Source: Paenibacillus sp. BIHB 4019
GTDB taxonomy: Bacteria; Bacillota; Bacilli; Paenibacillales; Paenibacillaceae
Direction: 5' to 3'
Assembly (NCBI RefSeq): GCF_002741035.1
Contig: NZ_CP016808.1
Location: forward strand, 4,450,501 to 4,514,500
DNA: 64,000 nucleotides
The notes under the pieces were generated by a model, which worked only from the letters and a program-made list of their open reading frames with translations, ran no database searches and was not told where the DNA came from. Positions 8,566-17,872 of the stretch are shown piece after piece. The position numbers were made by a program, and so were the translations under genes. Position 1 is the first letter of the stretch. Each line of letters opens with the position of its first letter.

Positions 8566-9072
8566 ATGGAAAAACACCAGTTGAACAAGCAATATGTCTA
8601 TGAGCTGCTGATTAAGCTGCTGCATCAGATGGAGCAGTTTGAGCAGAATGAGGGCAGCCAGTTTCTAAAGGAGCTGCGCAACAGCCTTGAATTGGATACG
8701 CAGATTAATATGACGGAAATTCATACGATTTCCTGCATCGGGCAACACGAGCCGCTTAATTTGACAACAATTGCCGATAAAATGGCGCTTAGCAAAGGAA
8801 ACGTCTCCAAGGTGACGACCCGGCTTTTGAAAAACGGCTGGGTACGCAGAACACAATTAAATGACAACAAAAAGGAAGTTTTTTTTCGTCTGACTACGCC
8901 GGGCAAGCAGCTGTATGCCATTCATGAAGAGATACATGATAAGGCGCAAGCGCAATTTATGGGGATTTTGCATGCCTATAGCGAGGCCGAGCTTGAAGTG
9001 GTCAAGCGGTTTCTGCTGGATTTGATCGGTTTCTATGAGCAAAGCATTACAAAGATAACGGAGCAAACATGA
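8566..9072 (+). CDS. MarR-family transcriptional regulator
   Basis: A 168-residue winged-helix regulator. EPLNLTTIADKMALSKGNVSKVTTRLLKNGWV is the recognition-helix region, and KKEVFFRLTTPGKQL forms the wing. The start is ATG 8566, with AAGGA about ten bases upstream. An earlier in-frame ATG at 8530 overlaps the TATAAT promoter element and cannot be translated from that promoter. It lies between the nitroreductase and a flavin monooxygenase gene, 30 bases before the latter, so it probably heads a two-gene operon and represses both units through the three palindromes. Its ligand is unknown, perhaps a phenol, quinone or antibiotic. Confidence 0.88.
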   Translation: MEKHQLNKQYVYELLIKLLHQMEQFEQNEGSQFLKELRNSLELDTQINMTEIHTISCIGQHEPLNLTTIADKMALSKGNVSKVTTRLLKNGWVRRTQLNDNKKEVFFRLTTPGKQLYAIHEEIHDKAQAQFMGILHAYSEAELEVVKRFLLDLIGFYEQSITKITEQT

Positions 9073-9102
9073 TGAATAATCGATGGAAAGGTGTGACGAA
9101 AG

Positions 9103-10599
9103 ATGAATTATGGCGTAATTGTGGTAGGAGGTGGACCGGTCGGCTTGATGGTAGCCTCTGAACTGGCATTAGCTAATGTAAAAGTGTGCTTGTTGGAGCG
9201 TTTGCAGGAAACAACGCCTTATTCCCGGGCATTAACCATTCATCCTCGCACATTGGAGATTTTAGATATGCGAGGCATGACGCCGGAACTGCTGGAGAGG
9301 GGGAGACCGATTCCAAGAGGGCATTTTGCCGGCCTCCCGACGCCGTTGGATTTTTCAATTTTGGATTCAGCCTCGAACTATACATTGTTTCTGGCGCAAA
9401 GTGAAACCGAGAAGCTGCTGGAGGAACGGGCAAAAGTGCTAGGGGTAGCTATTTTCCGGGAAACGGAAGTGAAATCGATCCGCCAGCACGATGAAGGTGT
9501 TGAAGTGACGGCGATAGGAGCGGAAGGGGAATATAGGCTGACTGCTGAATACGCTGTGGGTGCTGATGGCGGGGGGAGCCTTGTCCGCAAACAACTGGGG
9601 ATCGCCTTTCTAGGAACGGATGCTACTTTTACCGGCATGCTTGGAGACGTCAAATTGCCAGATCTTGAGCCAGGCAAAACCGTATCCCAATTTACGGAGC
9701 AGGGCGGCATCATGATTGTACCCGTGACTGAGCACATTTACCGGGTTATTGTGTTTGATAACGAGCGGATGGCGATTGCTAAAGATGAACCCGTAACACT
9801 GGATGAGCTGAAGTCCAGCATGCTGCGTGTTTATGGACAAGATTTTGGTATTCGAGAAGCGCAGTGGCTCTCGCGATTCGGCAATGCAACTCGCCAGGCT
9901 GAGCATTTTAGCAAAAACCGGGTTTTCCTGGCCGGTGATGCGGCGCATATTCATCTCCCAGCAGGAGGGCAGGGGATGAATGTCGGTTTGCAGGAGGCTG
10001 TGAATTTGGGCTGGAAGCTGGCTGCCAAGCTGAATGGCTGGGCCCCGGACTGGCTTTTGGATAGCTATCATGAGGAACGTTATCCTGTCAGCACGGCGCT
10101 GCTCCGCAATACCGAAGCGCAGGCTCTATTGATTAGACAGCTTCCGGGCGTAATGGAGCTCAGAAAGCTAATGGCATCCCTTCTGCAAATTCCCGAAGCC
10201 AATGCGCTGCTGTCTGACCAAATTTCAGCCTTTAATGTGGGCTATGCGCCTGACCCGCACTCTCCTTCGCATGCCCTGAATGGACGCCGATTCTCGGAGC
10301 TTACGTTGAGGCTGGAGAGCGGCTCTCTTCTGAAATCCTACAAGCTCATGCATGCTGGCTCCTATGTATTGCTTCACCTTGCTGGTGATTCCCAATTTGG
10401 CGAGCTAGTCGATTGGGAGAAATATGGGCATGTGGAAGGCGTGCAAGCTTCTATAGCTGAAGCGGGTACCGGTTGGGAAAATGTCCATACGGCATTGATT
10501 CGCCCAGATGGCTATATTGCGTGGGCGATTGACCGTACAGAAACGGCGCCGCTGGAGGCGGTCAATGCAGGACTTGCCCGCTGGTGTGAGCCTGGTTAA
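9103..10599 (+). CDS. FAD-dependent monooxygenase (PHBH group, rifampicin-hydroxylase-like)
   Basis: A 498-residue class A flavoprotein hydroxylase. It has the N-terminal dinucleotide motif VVGGGPVGLMVASELA, the DG motif AVGADGGGSLVRK, and the GD motif LAGDAAHIHLPAGGQGMNVGLQEAVNLGWKL. The N-terminal third (LLERL..TTPYSRALTIHPRTLEIL) and the overall length resemble rifampicin and tetracycline-type aromatic hydroxylases from memory. It would use NAD(P)H and O2 to hydroxylate an aromatic substrate. It is downstream of the MarR regulator and likely co-transcribed. A role in detoxifying an aromatic antibiotic is plausible but inferred. Confidence 0.85.
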   Translation: MNYGVIVVGGGPVGLMVASELALANVKVCLLERLQETTPYSRALTIHPRTLEILDMRGMTPELLERGRPIPRGHFAGLPTPLDFSILDSASNYTLFLAQSETEKLLEERAKVLGVAIFRETEVKSIRQHDEGVEVTAIGAEGEYRLTAEYAVGADGGGSLVRKQLGIAFLGTDATFTGMLGDVKLPDLEPGKTVSQFTEQGGIMIVPVTEHIYRVIVFDNERMAIAKDEPVTLDELKSSMLRVYGQDFGIREAQWLSRFGNATRQAEHFSKNRVFLAGDAAHIHLPAGGQGMNVGLQEAVNLGWKLAAKLNGWAPDWLLDSYHEERYPVSTALLRNTEAQALLIRQLPGVMELRKLMASLLQIPEANALLSDQISAFNVGYAPDPHSPSHALNGRRFSELTLRLESGSLLKSYKLMHAGSYVLLHLAGDSQFGELVDWEKYGHVEGVQASIAEAGTGWENVHTALIRPDGYIAWAIDRTETAPLEAVNAGLARWCEPG

Positions 10600-10625
10600 G
10601 TAATCATTGAATGGCTAGTTTAGTT

Positions 10626-10662
10626 CCCCTGTCTCTGCCGAGATAGGGGTTATTTGATTTTT
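10626..10662 (+). terminator. Intrinsic terminator after the monooxygenase
   Basis: CCCCTGTCT (10626-10634) pairs with AGATAGGGG (10641-10649) with one G-U pair, then a T-rich stretch follows. It is the likely end of the marR-monooxygenase message. Confidence 0.6.
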
Positions 10663-10702
10663 CTATCGGTATATTAATTAATTTTATAATTCCGATAAGA
10701 AT

Positions 10703-10733
10703 AGTTGACTTTAAAAAAGTCGACTTGTATAAT
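10703..10733 (+). promoter_or_regulatory. Sigma-A promoter of the first oppA, with inverted repeat in the spacer
   Basis: TTGACT (10705-10710), a 17-base spacer and TATAAT (10728-10733) form a near-consensus promoter. AGTTGACTT (10703-10711) and AAGTCGACT (10717-10725) form a 9-base inverted repeat with one mismatch across the -35 and spacer, a likely repressor site. The leader that follows is similar to that of the second oppA. Confidence 0.75.
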
Positions 10734-10810
10734 GCATAAAAAGGTTGAAACATCCTGAATTTTACATGGAATGAGATTCCTTTTTATTTCTAGCATTTGG
10801 GGAGGAAACC

Positions 10811-12499
10811 TTGTTGAAAAAAGTAAAGATAACAATCGTCCTATTTTCGGTCCTTTTATTATTAGCAGGCTGCACAAGCGCAAAGCAGGGCGCGGGTACG
10901 ACGCCAGCTTCAGCTGAAAGCTCTAGTGCCCCTTCAGAGAGCGTGACGCCAGAAGCGAGTCCTTCAGCGCTGAAGGTGCTTAATTTGGGAAAAGATGTGG
11001 AGCTTGCGTCGATGGATTCCGCCATTGCGACAGACGGTCTGTCCTTTGAAGTGATTGCCGCTACAACAGAGGGCTTGTATACGATTGATGAGGATCGCGT
11101 GGCCCAGCTGGCTTTAGCTGAAAAGGTAGATTTGAGCGAGGATGGCCTGCATTATACGTTTACGCTGCGAGAGGCGAAGTGGTCCAATGGCACTCCGGTT
11201 ACAGCGCATGATTTTGAATTTGCATGGAAGCGCCTTGTTAATCCGGAAACGGCTAGTGAATACAGCTTCATCGCAGGAGTAGCCGGTTTGAAAAATGCCG
11301 ATGCCATCATTGCCGGAGAGAAAAGCTTCGATGAGCTTGGCGTAAAGGCTGTTGATGACAAGACGCTGACGGTGGAGCTTGAACGCCCCATTCCTTTCTT
11401 TAACTCTGTAATTGCTTTTCCTTCTTTCTTTCCTGTAAATGAAGCCTTCTTGAAGGAGAAAGGCACGGAATATGCATTGACTCCAGAAGCGCTGCTGGCC
11501 AATGGCCCGTTCAAGCTGAAAACCTGGGAGGTCGGCGGAACAACCTTTTATTTGGAAAAAAATAATGACTACTACGATGCAGCCAGTGTGAAACTGGATG
11601 GCCTGAACTATAAAATTATTAAAGATACCCAGCAATCTGTCCTCGCCTACGAAAATGGAGACATCGATTATGTCGCCCTCTCTGGCGAACAAATTGCAAA
11701 CTATCAGCAAAGTCCGGAATACCATAGCGTGCTGACAGGCTTCTTATGGTATTTGTCACCGAACCAGAAGGTTCCTGGTCTTGAAAATGTGAATTTGCGC
11801 AAAGCGCTCTCGCTTGCTTATGACAAAACAGCGGTCGTCGATGAGATATTGAAGGATGGCTCCATCGTAGCAGACTTTGCCGTTCCGCAGTTTCTAGCGA
11901 CCGGGCCAGATGGGAAGGACTTTAGGGAAACAGCAGGCAGCTATCCATCAGGCAATAAAGAAGAAGCACTGCAATATTGGGAAAAAGCGAAAGCCGAGCT
12001 TGGCGTTGATGCCATTGAGCTGGAGCTGCTGTTCGAGGATACAGAATCCGCGACGCTGGTGTCGCAGTTCATTCAATCGGAAATTGAGACAGCGCTGCCC
12101 GGCGTAACCTTCGCGCTCAAGTCCCAGCCGAAGAAAAATCGCGTCGAGCTGATGTACAACGGCGAATATGAAGTGGGCCTGACCAGATGGGGGCCAGATT
12201 ATAACGATCCGATGACCTATTTGGCGATGTGGACGACAGACAATCCGAACAATTTTGGCAAATGGAGCGAGAAAGCCTATGATGAGCTTGCGGATCGGGT
12301 GAGCAGAGGCGATCTGGCCAGCAAGCCTGAGGAACGGTGGGAAGCGTTAAAGCAGCTGGAAGCGAAAGTGCTGGAGGAAGCGGTTATCTTCCCTGTATAT
12401 CAGAAGGGCAACGCTATTTTAATTAAACCAGAGGTAAGTGGAGTTAATCTTGGCGCTATAGGTGGCAGCATTTCTTACAAATTAGCTGATAAACAATAA
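10811..12499 (+). CDS. oppA: Oligopeptide-binding lipoprotein OppA, copy 1
   Basis: A 562-residue family-5 solute-binding protein. The signal peptide ends in the lipobox LLAGC, and a low-complexity Ser/Ala/Pro-rich linker tethers the domain to the membrane. Family marks are TDGLSFEVIAATTEGLY, WSNGTPVTAHDFEFAWKRL and NLRKALSLAYDK. Translation probably starts at TTG 10811 with GGAGG six bases upstream; a second TTG follows directly. It is closely similar over its full length to the next gene and stands before oppBCDF, so both copies probably deliver peptides to one transporter. Its own promoter and terminator suggest separate expression. Confidence 0.9.
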   Translation: MLKKVKITIVLFSVLLLLAGCTSAKQGAGTTPASAESSSAPSESVTPEASPSALKVLNLGKDVELASMDSAIATDGLSFEVIAATTEGLYTIDEDRVAQLALAEKVDLSEDGLHYTFTLREAKWSNGTPVTAHDFEFAWKRLVNPETASEYSFIAGVAGLKNADAIIAGEKSFDELGVKAVDDKTLTVELERPIPFFNSVIAFPSFFPVNEAFLKEKGTEYALTPEALLANGPFKLKTWEVGGTTFYLEKNNDYYDAASVKLDGLNYKIIKDTQQSVLAYENGDIDYVALSGEQIANYQQSPEYHSVLTGFLWYLSPNQKVPGLENVNLRKALSLAYDKTAVVDEILKDGSIVADFAVPQFLATGPDGKDFRETAGSYPSGNKEEALQYWEKAKAELGVDAIELELLFEDTESATLVSQFIQSEIETALPGVTFALKSQPKKNRVELMYNGEYEVGLTRWGPDYNDPMTYLAMWTTDNPNNFGKWSEKAYDELADRVSRGDLASKPEERWEALKQLEAKVLEEAVIFPVYQKGNAILIKPEVSGVNLGAIGGSISYKLADKQ

Positions 12500-12840
12500 T
12501 GGGCTGATTCCTTGAAGAGACGGATCGCAGAAGCGGAAGTTCAAGCAGCTGTGATCCGGCATTTTTTTAAAACAAGGTTTGAAGCGGAATACATTGAACA
12601 TTCGATGTAATGAACTGCAAAATCGTTCGGTAATTATTCGATAACTATAAACAAGCTCGTAAAAAACAAGCCTTCCAGATTAATGTTAACTTGTGATGCT
12701 TTAAATAAATGAATTTTGCGAAATAAAACATTTAATGTTTAAACCTAACATTAAACTAACCTATAAGAGTAAGGGAATCTCGAAAATGACATTGAATCCA
12801 TCTAATCTGTCTAATTCCTAACGTTAATAAGTTATATTTA
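12500..12840 (+). terminator. Terminator of oppA copy 1, then AT-rich spacer without a recognised gene
   Basis: CGGATCGCAG (12521-12530) pairs with CTGTGATCCG (12549-12558), one G-U pair, followed by a T-run to about 12568. The rest up to the next promoter is AT-rich with no open frame or recognised motif. Confidence 0.7.
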
Positions 12841-12869
12841 TTGACATAAAATTAACAGGTTTGTATAAT
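12841..12869 (+). promoter_or_regulatory. Consensus sigma-A promoter of the second oppA
   Basis: TTGACA (12841-12846), exactly 17 bases, then TATAAT (12864-12869). Both hexamers are perfect consensus. It lies about 80 bases before the start codon, at the same place as the promoter of the first copy. Confidence 0.85.
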
Positions 12870-12950
12870 TCATAAAAAGGTTAAAACGTCCTAATTTTTA
12901 CATGGAACGTTCTTCCTTTTTATTTTGGTCATTTTGGGGAGGAAACATTT

Positions 12951-14624
12951 TTGGGAAAAGTAAAGGTAGCGTTTTGCATGTTCGCGGTCATTTTGATGCT
13001 GGTTGGTTGTACAAGCGCGAAGACAAGTACGACTGCGCCGGCAGCTTCTGGCGAGCCGTCTGCTAGTGCCTCGCCAGAAGCGAGCACGGGTGGAGCGAAG
13101 GTGATTAATCTCGGCAAGGATGTAGAGCTAGCTTCTATGGACTCGGCTATTGCAACGGACGGCTTATCTTTTGAAGTCATTGCGGCGACGATTGAAGGGC
13201 TGTATACGATTGATACCGATGGCGTGCCGCAATTCGCAATGGCAGAAAAGGCAGATTTGAGCGAGGACGGCTTGAGCTATACTTTTACGATTCGAGATGC
13301 AAAATGGTCCAACGGGACGCCAGTTACGGCGAAGGATTTTGAGTTCGCCTGGAAACGGCTGGTAAGCCCCGAAACAGCGAGTGAGTACAGCTTCATTATG
13401 GGCGTTGCCGGCGTCAAAAATGCCGATGCCATCGTTGCCGGCGAGAAGGGCATCGAGGAGTTGGGCGTAAAAGCGGTGGATGAAACAACGCTGACCGTAG
13501 AGCTGGATCGTCCCGTCGCATTTTTCACTTCTTTGATGGCTTTTCCTTCTTTTTATCCAATCAATGAGGCGTTTTATAACGAAAAAGGTACTGAATACGC
13601 TTTGACTGCGGATGCATTGCTTGCAAACGGCCCCTTCAAAATGAAAACGTGGGAAGTGGGCGGCACGGCCTTTTACTTAGAGAAAAATGCAGATTATTTT
13701 GATGCTGGCCATATCCAAGTGGATGGACTGAACTACAAAATTATTAAAGATACACAGCAATCGATTCTGGCTTATGAAAATGGCGATCTCGATTATGTCA
13801 TGCTGTCCGGCGAGCAAATTGCAAACTACCAGCAAAGCGCGGAATATCATAACATCGTGGCAGGCTATCTTTGGTATTTATCGCCTAATCTGAAGGTGCC
13901 GGGCCTCGAAAACTTGAATTTGCGCAAGGCGCTATCGCTTGCTTACGACAAACAAGCGATTGTCGATGAAATATTGAAGGATGGCTCGATTGTGGCCGAT
14001 TTCGCTGTTCCGACGCTGCTGGCGACGGGGCCGGACGGCAAGGATTACCGGGAAACAGCCGAAAATTATCCGGGGACGGATAAAACCGAAGCGCTGAAAT
14101 ATTGGGAGAAAGCGAAGGAGGAGCTTGGAACGGAGGCTATTGAGCTGGAGCTGCTGTTCGAGGATACGGAATCCGCTACGCTCGTCGCCCAGTTCATTCA
14201 ATCCGAAATTGAAACGGCGCTGCCGGGTGTAAGCTTTGTACTTAAGTCCCAGCCGAAGAAAAACAGGATAGAGCTTATGCAGCAGGGAAATTATGAGGTC
14301 GGCCTGACGAGATGGGGCCCGGATTATGCCGATCCGATGACATATCTTGATATGTGGACGATGGGCAGCCCGAACAACTACGGCTTATGGGAAGATAGAA
14401 CGTACGATGAGCTTGTGAATCGGGCGAGCAAGGGAGACCTGGCCAGCAAGCCAGCTGAAAGATGGGACGTGCTGAAACAAGCGGAAGCCATCGTCATGGA
14501 TCAGGCCGTCATTTTCCCTGTGTATCAGAAGGGCAATGCGGTATTAATTAAGCCGGAAGTAACCGGCATTGAATTTCATTCGGTGGGTGTCAACGTCTTC
14601 TACAAAAGTGCTAATAAAAGCTAA
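12951..14624 (+). CDS. oppA: Oligopeptide-binding lipoprotein OppA, copy 2
   Basis: A 557-residue paralogue of the preceding gene: lipobox LVGC, then the same TDGLSFEVIAATIEGLY, SNGTPVTAKDFEFAWKRLV and NLRKALSLAYDKQAIVDEI blocks. Differences concentrate in the linker after the lipid anchor and in scattered surface positions. The start is probably TTG 12951, with GGAGG about eight bases upstream, as in copy 1. A duplicated leader precedes both genes. Copy 2 has its own consensus promoter and its own terminator before oppB. The two copies may differ in peptide preference or in expression level. Confidence 0.9.
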   Translation: MGKVKVAFCMFAVILMLVGCTSAKTSTTAPAASGEPSASASPEASTGGAKVINLGKDVELASMDSAIATDGLSFEVIAATIEGLYTIDTDGVPQFAMAEKADLSEDGLSYTFTIRDAKWSNGTPVTAKDFEFAWKRLVSPETASEYSFIMGVAGVKNADAIVAGEKGIEELGVKAVDETTLTVELDRPVAFFTSLMAFPSFYPINEAFYNEKGTEYALTADALLANGPFKMKTWEVGGTAFYLEKNADYFDAGHIQVDGLNYKIIKDTQQSILAYENGDLDYVMLSGEQIANYQQSAEYHNIVAGYLWYLSPNLKVPGLENLNLRKALSLAYDKQAIVDEILKDGSIVADFAVPTLLATGPDGKDYRETAENYPGTDKTEALKYWEKAKEELGTEAIELELLFEDTESATLVAQFIQSEIETALPGVSFVLKSQPKKNRIELMQQGNYEVGLTRWGPDYADPMTYLDMWTMGSPNNYGLWEDRTYDELVNRASKGDLASKPAERWDVLKQAEAIVMDQAVIFPVYQKGNAVLIKPEVTGIEFHSVGVNVFYKSANKS

Positions 14625-14641
14625 TCAAATAAACGAGAGCA

Positions 14642-14689
14642 GCCGGATGGCAGGGCGGGCGTTGCTGCAGCCGCTATCCGGCATTTTTT
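14642..14689 (+). terminator. Intrinsic terminator after oppA copy 2
   Basis: GCCGGATGGC (14642-14651) pairs with GCTATCCGGC (14673-14682), followed by a T-run. It separates the binding protein from oppBCDF, either stopping transcription or lowering permease expression by partial read-through. Confidence 0.75.
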
Positions 14690-14802
14690 AAAGATAAGCA
14701 TTAATAAGTTTTGCGCTTATAATGGGCTTGCATTTTATCGCGAAATGATAGCTTTGCCGCCAGAGGACGGCGACATCCGTTTACGCTTGAGAGGTGAAAC
14801 GA

Positions 14803-15744
14803 TTGAGAAACTATGTGTTAAAAAGATTAGGCTTAGCCGTTGTGACGCTGCTCGTTATTTTGCTGGCTCTCTTCCTTATGCTGGAGCTTATGCCGGGCTC
14901 GCCATTTAACGATGAGAAAATTACCCAGGCGCAGCGGGCGGTGCTGGATGCCAAATATGGCCTTGACCAGCCCGTGTTTAATCGCTTCGTCCATTATATT
15001 AAAGCGATGCTGAGCGGTGATTTCGGCGTTTCCTATGTCATTCAGAAAAATATGCCGATTTCCGCCATGCTGGAGGCGCGCCTGCCCGTATCCATCCAAA
15101 TCGGGTTTCAGGCCGTTCTGCTGGGAACGGTGATTGGATTGCTTCTCGGCATTATAGCCGCCCTTAAGCACAATAGCATTGCCGACAGCTTGACAACTTT
15201 TGTATCAGTCATTGGTGTCAGTTTTCCCTCTTATGTATTTGCCCTCGCCCTGTCGTATTTTTTGGGATGGAAGCTCAAGTGGTTTCCGCTCTTGTATAGC
15301 TCTGCATCACCGTTTGTGTCTACCGTGCTGCCAACGATCGCCCTTTCGATGTTTACGATTGCGACCGTTGCCCGTTTTACTCGCTCTGAAATGATCGAAG
15401 TGCTTAGCTCAGAATACATACGGCTATCGGAGAGCAAAGGAGTGGGTAGCGCGAGGCTGATTATCGTTCATGCGCTGCGTAATGCGCTCATTCCCATTAT
15501 TACGGTGCTGGCGCCGCTCGTTGTCGCTTTAATGACCGGCAGTCTCGTTATTGAGCAGATTTTCGCCATTCCCGGCATCGGCAGCTTGCTCGTGACGGCG
15601 ATTCAAATCAATGACTACAACGTCATCATCGCCGTATCCTTCCTTTACAGCATAATGTTTATTGCAATTATGCTGGCTGTAGATATTTTATATGGCGTTA
15701 TCGATCCGCGCATTCGTTTGGCTAAGGGGGAGAAGCATGGGTAA
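14803..15744 (+). CDS. oppB: Oligopeptide ABC transporter permease OppB
   Basis: A 313-residue permease of the DppB/OppB family. The N-terminal LKRLGLAVVTLLVILLALFLMLELMPGSPF is the standard first membrane helix, and the EAA loop is EYIRLSESKGVGSARLIIVHALRNALIPII. The TTG at 14803 is favoured because GAGAGGTG lies about seven bases before it; the GTG at 14794 sits inside that ribosome site. Its end overlaps oppC by eight bases. It should pair with OppC to form the membrane channel for peptides brought by either OppA copy. Confidence 0.9.
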   Translation: MRNYVLKRLGLAVVTLLVILLALFLMLELMPGSPFNDEKITQAQRAVLDAKYGLDQPVFNRFVHYIKAMLSGDFGVSYVIQKNMPISAMLEARLPVSIQIGFQAVLLGTVIGLLLGIIAALKHNSIADSLTTFVSVIGVSFPSYVFALALSYFLGWKLKWFPLLYSSASPFVSTVLPTIALSMFTIATVARFTRSEMIEVLSSEYIRLSESKGVGSARLIIVHALRNALIPIITVLAPLVVALMTGSLVIEQIFAIPGIGSLLVTAIQINDYNVIIAVSFLYSIMFIAIMLAVDILYGVIDPRIRLAKGEKHG

Positions 15745-16756
15745 TCCGGTTCAAGCTTATACAGGTACAGGTGGCGACTTCGAACTTGCTGGCAATAGCG
15801 AGCGCGCGCAAATCGATCATACTTATACGAGCCAGTCGTATGGGAGGGACGCTTTTCTGCGTTTTAAGGCGAATAAAGGTGCGGTTTTTGGCCTTGTCAT
15901 TATTATTATCATTTCTTTTTTCGCCGCCTTTGGGCCGATGATGAATGAGCACACATATAAATCAATCCATATTAAGCATAAAAGCTTGCCCCCGCGCATT
16001 GAAGGGTTAGAGCACTTTTTTATTTTTAATGGGGTAGCCAATGGAATTAATGCTTATGAGCAAAAAGGGCTGACCGACGTCTATTATATTTTCGGCACCG
16101 ATACGCTGGGGCGGGATTTATGGACCCGTACCTGGGAGGGAACGCGCATTTCCTTATACATTGCGGTAATTGCCGTTGCAGTAGATATGATTATTGGCAT
16201 GTGCTATGGCCTTGTTTCCGGTTACTTCGGCCGTTCGGTTGACAATGCCATGCAGCGATTTATTGAAATTTTAAGTGGCATCCCGAATTTGGTCATAGTG
16301 ACGCTGCTCATTGTCGTGCTGAAGCCGGGGTTTGTAACGATAACGCTCGCCTTAATGATTACAGGCTGGATTGGGATGAGCCGGGTAGCGAGGGCGCAAA
16401 TTTTAAAGCTGAAGGAACAGGAGTTTGTGCTGGCGTCCCGAACGCTTGGGGCGGGTCATTTCCGGATTATTTTCAAAGATATTTTACCGAATATTTTTGG
16501 GCAGATCATTATTATGTCGATGTTTTCAGTTCCTAGCGCGATCTTTACTGAAGCTTTTCTGGCTTTTATCGGTCTGGGCATTCCTCAGCCCATGGCCTCG
16601 TTAGGCTCGCTGATTAGTGAAAGCTTCAAATCGATGACGATTTATCCGTATATGATTGTCGCTCCGGTCCTTGTGCTGGCGCTGCTGATGCTGAGCTTCA
16701 ATCTGCTCGCAGACGGGCTGCGCGATGCGCTTGATCCGAAAATGAAAGAAAGCTAG
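15737..16756 (+). CDS. oppC: Oligopeptide ABC transporter permease OppC
   Basis: A 339-residue DppC/OppC-type permease. It has the usual long cytoplasmic N-terminus and a first helix (VFGLVIIIIISFFAAFGP). The extracellular stretch carries GTDTLGRDLWTRTWEGTRISL, a family signature, and the EAA loop is SRTLGAGHFRIIFKDILPNI. ATG 15737 follows GGGGGAGAAG and overlaps the oppB stop, which indicates coupling. A longer upstream reading is only the shadow of oppB. Confidence 0.9.
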   Translation: MGNPVQAYTGTGGDFELAGNSERAQIDHTYTSQSYGRDAFLRFKANKGAVFGLVIIIIISFFAAFGPMMNEHTYKSIHIKHKSLPPRIEGLEHFFIFNGVANGINAYEQKGLTDVYYIFGTDTLGRDLWTRTWEGTRISLYIAVIAVAVDMIIGMCYGLVSGYFGRSVDNAMQRFIEILSGIPNLVIVTLLIVVLKPGFVTITLALMITGWIGMSRVARAQILKLKEQEFVLASRTLGAGHFRIIFKDILPNIFGQIIIMSMFSVPSAIFTEAFLAFIGLGIPQPMASLGSLISESFKSMTIYPYMIVAPVLVLALLMLSFNLLADGLRDALDPKMKES

Positions 16757-16768
16757 GAGGGGAAGCAG

Positions 16769-17872
16769 ATGAGCGAAACGGTGCTTTCAATCCGTAATTT
16801 ATCGATCTCGTTTGAAACGGCAAGCGGGCTCGTAAATGCCATACGCGGAGTGGATCTGGAATTGCGCAAAGGGGAAACGGTCGCGATTGTCGGGGAATCC
16901 GGCAGCGGAAAGTCCGTTACAGTAAAGGCAATCATGCGAATCTTGAGCAGCAATGGCCGAATTAATGCCGGCTCAATCCTATTCCACTATGAGGATAAAG
17001 GCAAGCGGGTGACGCAGGATCTGCTTAAACTGTCGCAAAAGGAAATGCGCTCGCAAATCAATGGCCGGCGAATCGCCATGGTGTTTCAAGATCCGATGAC
17101 GTCGCTGAATCCGACGATGACCGTTGGCAATCAAATTATGGAAAGCATGATCATCCATTTGAAAAAAAACCGCTCCGAAGCGCGCAAGCGGGCGCTGGAA
17201 TTGCTGTATCTCGTTGGCATAAGCGATCCTGAGAAGCGGATGAAATGCTACCCGCATCAGCTGTCCGGCGGCATGCGCCAGCGTGTCGTCATAGCGATTA
17301 TGCTCGCCTGCGACCCGGAGGTGCTCATTTGCGATGAGCCAACGACGGCGCTTGATGTGACGATTCAGGCTAAAATTTTAGAGCTGATAAAAACGATACA
17401 AGCGAAAACAGGCATTTCGGTCATCTATATTACGCATGATTTAGGCGTCGTTGCGAAGGTTGCGGATTATGTGACGGTCATGTACGCGGGAAAAATGATT
17501 GAGCGGGGGACGGTGGAAGAAATTTTTTACGATCCTCGCCACCCATATACATGGGGGCTGCTTTCCTCAATGCCGGACATGGGCTCGCCGAATGAAAAGC
17601 TGTACACGATTCCCGGCAGTCCGCCGAATTTGCTTCATCCCATTACTGGGGATGCCTTCGCGCCGCGGAACGTCCATGCGCTAAACATTGATTTCAAGCT
17701 GGAGCCGCCCATGTTTAAAGTGACGGACACGCATTATGCGGCGACCTGGCTGCTGCATGAGAATGCGCCGAAGATCGAAATGTCAGAGACGCTGAAAGCG
17801 AGATTGGGCAAGGCGGCGAAGGAGGCGGGAAGCGAGTGGGAAGAAAAACCATCTTACGAGTTGCTGATCTGA
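16769..17872 (+). CDS. oppD: Oligopeptide ABC transporter ATPase OppD
   Basis: A 367-residue ABC ATPase. Walker A is GESGSGKS, the Q-loop is in [13 protein letters not shown], the ABC signature is LSGGMRQRV, Walker B is [14 protein letters not shown], and the switch His is in YITHDLGVV. The C-terminal oligopeptide/dipeptide transporter extension is present ([20 protein letters not shown]). The extension usually ligates an iron-sulphur cluster through cysteines; that cluster-binding Cys set is not obvious here. GGAGGGG precedes the ATG. The gene overlaps oppF. Confidence 0.92.
   Translation: MSETVLSIRNLSISFETASGLVNAIRGVDLELRKGETVAIVGESGSGKSVTVKAIMRILSSNGRINAGSILFHYEDKGKRVTQDLLKLSQKEMRSQINGRRIAMVFQDPMTSLNPTMTVGNQIMESMIIHLKKNRSEARKRALELLYLVGISDPEKRMKCYPHQLSGGMRQRVVIAIMLACDPEVLICDEPTTALDVTIQAKILELIKTIQAKTGISVIYITHDLGVVAKVADYVTVMYAGKMIERGTVEEIFYDPRHPYTWGLLSSMPDMGSPNEKLYTIPGSPPNLLHPITGDAFAPRNVHALNIDFKLEPPMFKVTDTHYAATWLLHENAPKIEMSETLKARLGKAAKEAGSEWEEKPSYELLI

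Noticed and set aside
11114..11725. 203-codon minus-strand frame inside oppA copy 1
   Set aside because: Antisense shadow; oppA has clear homology and starts.
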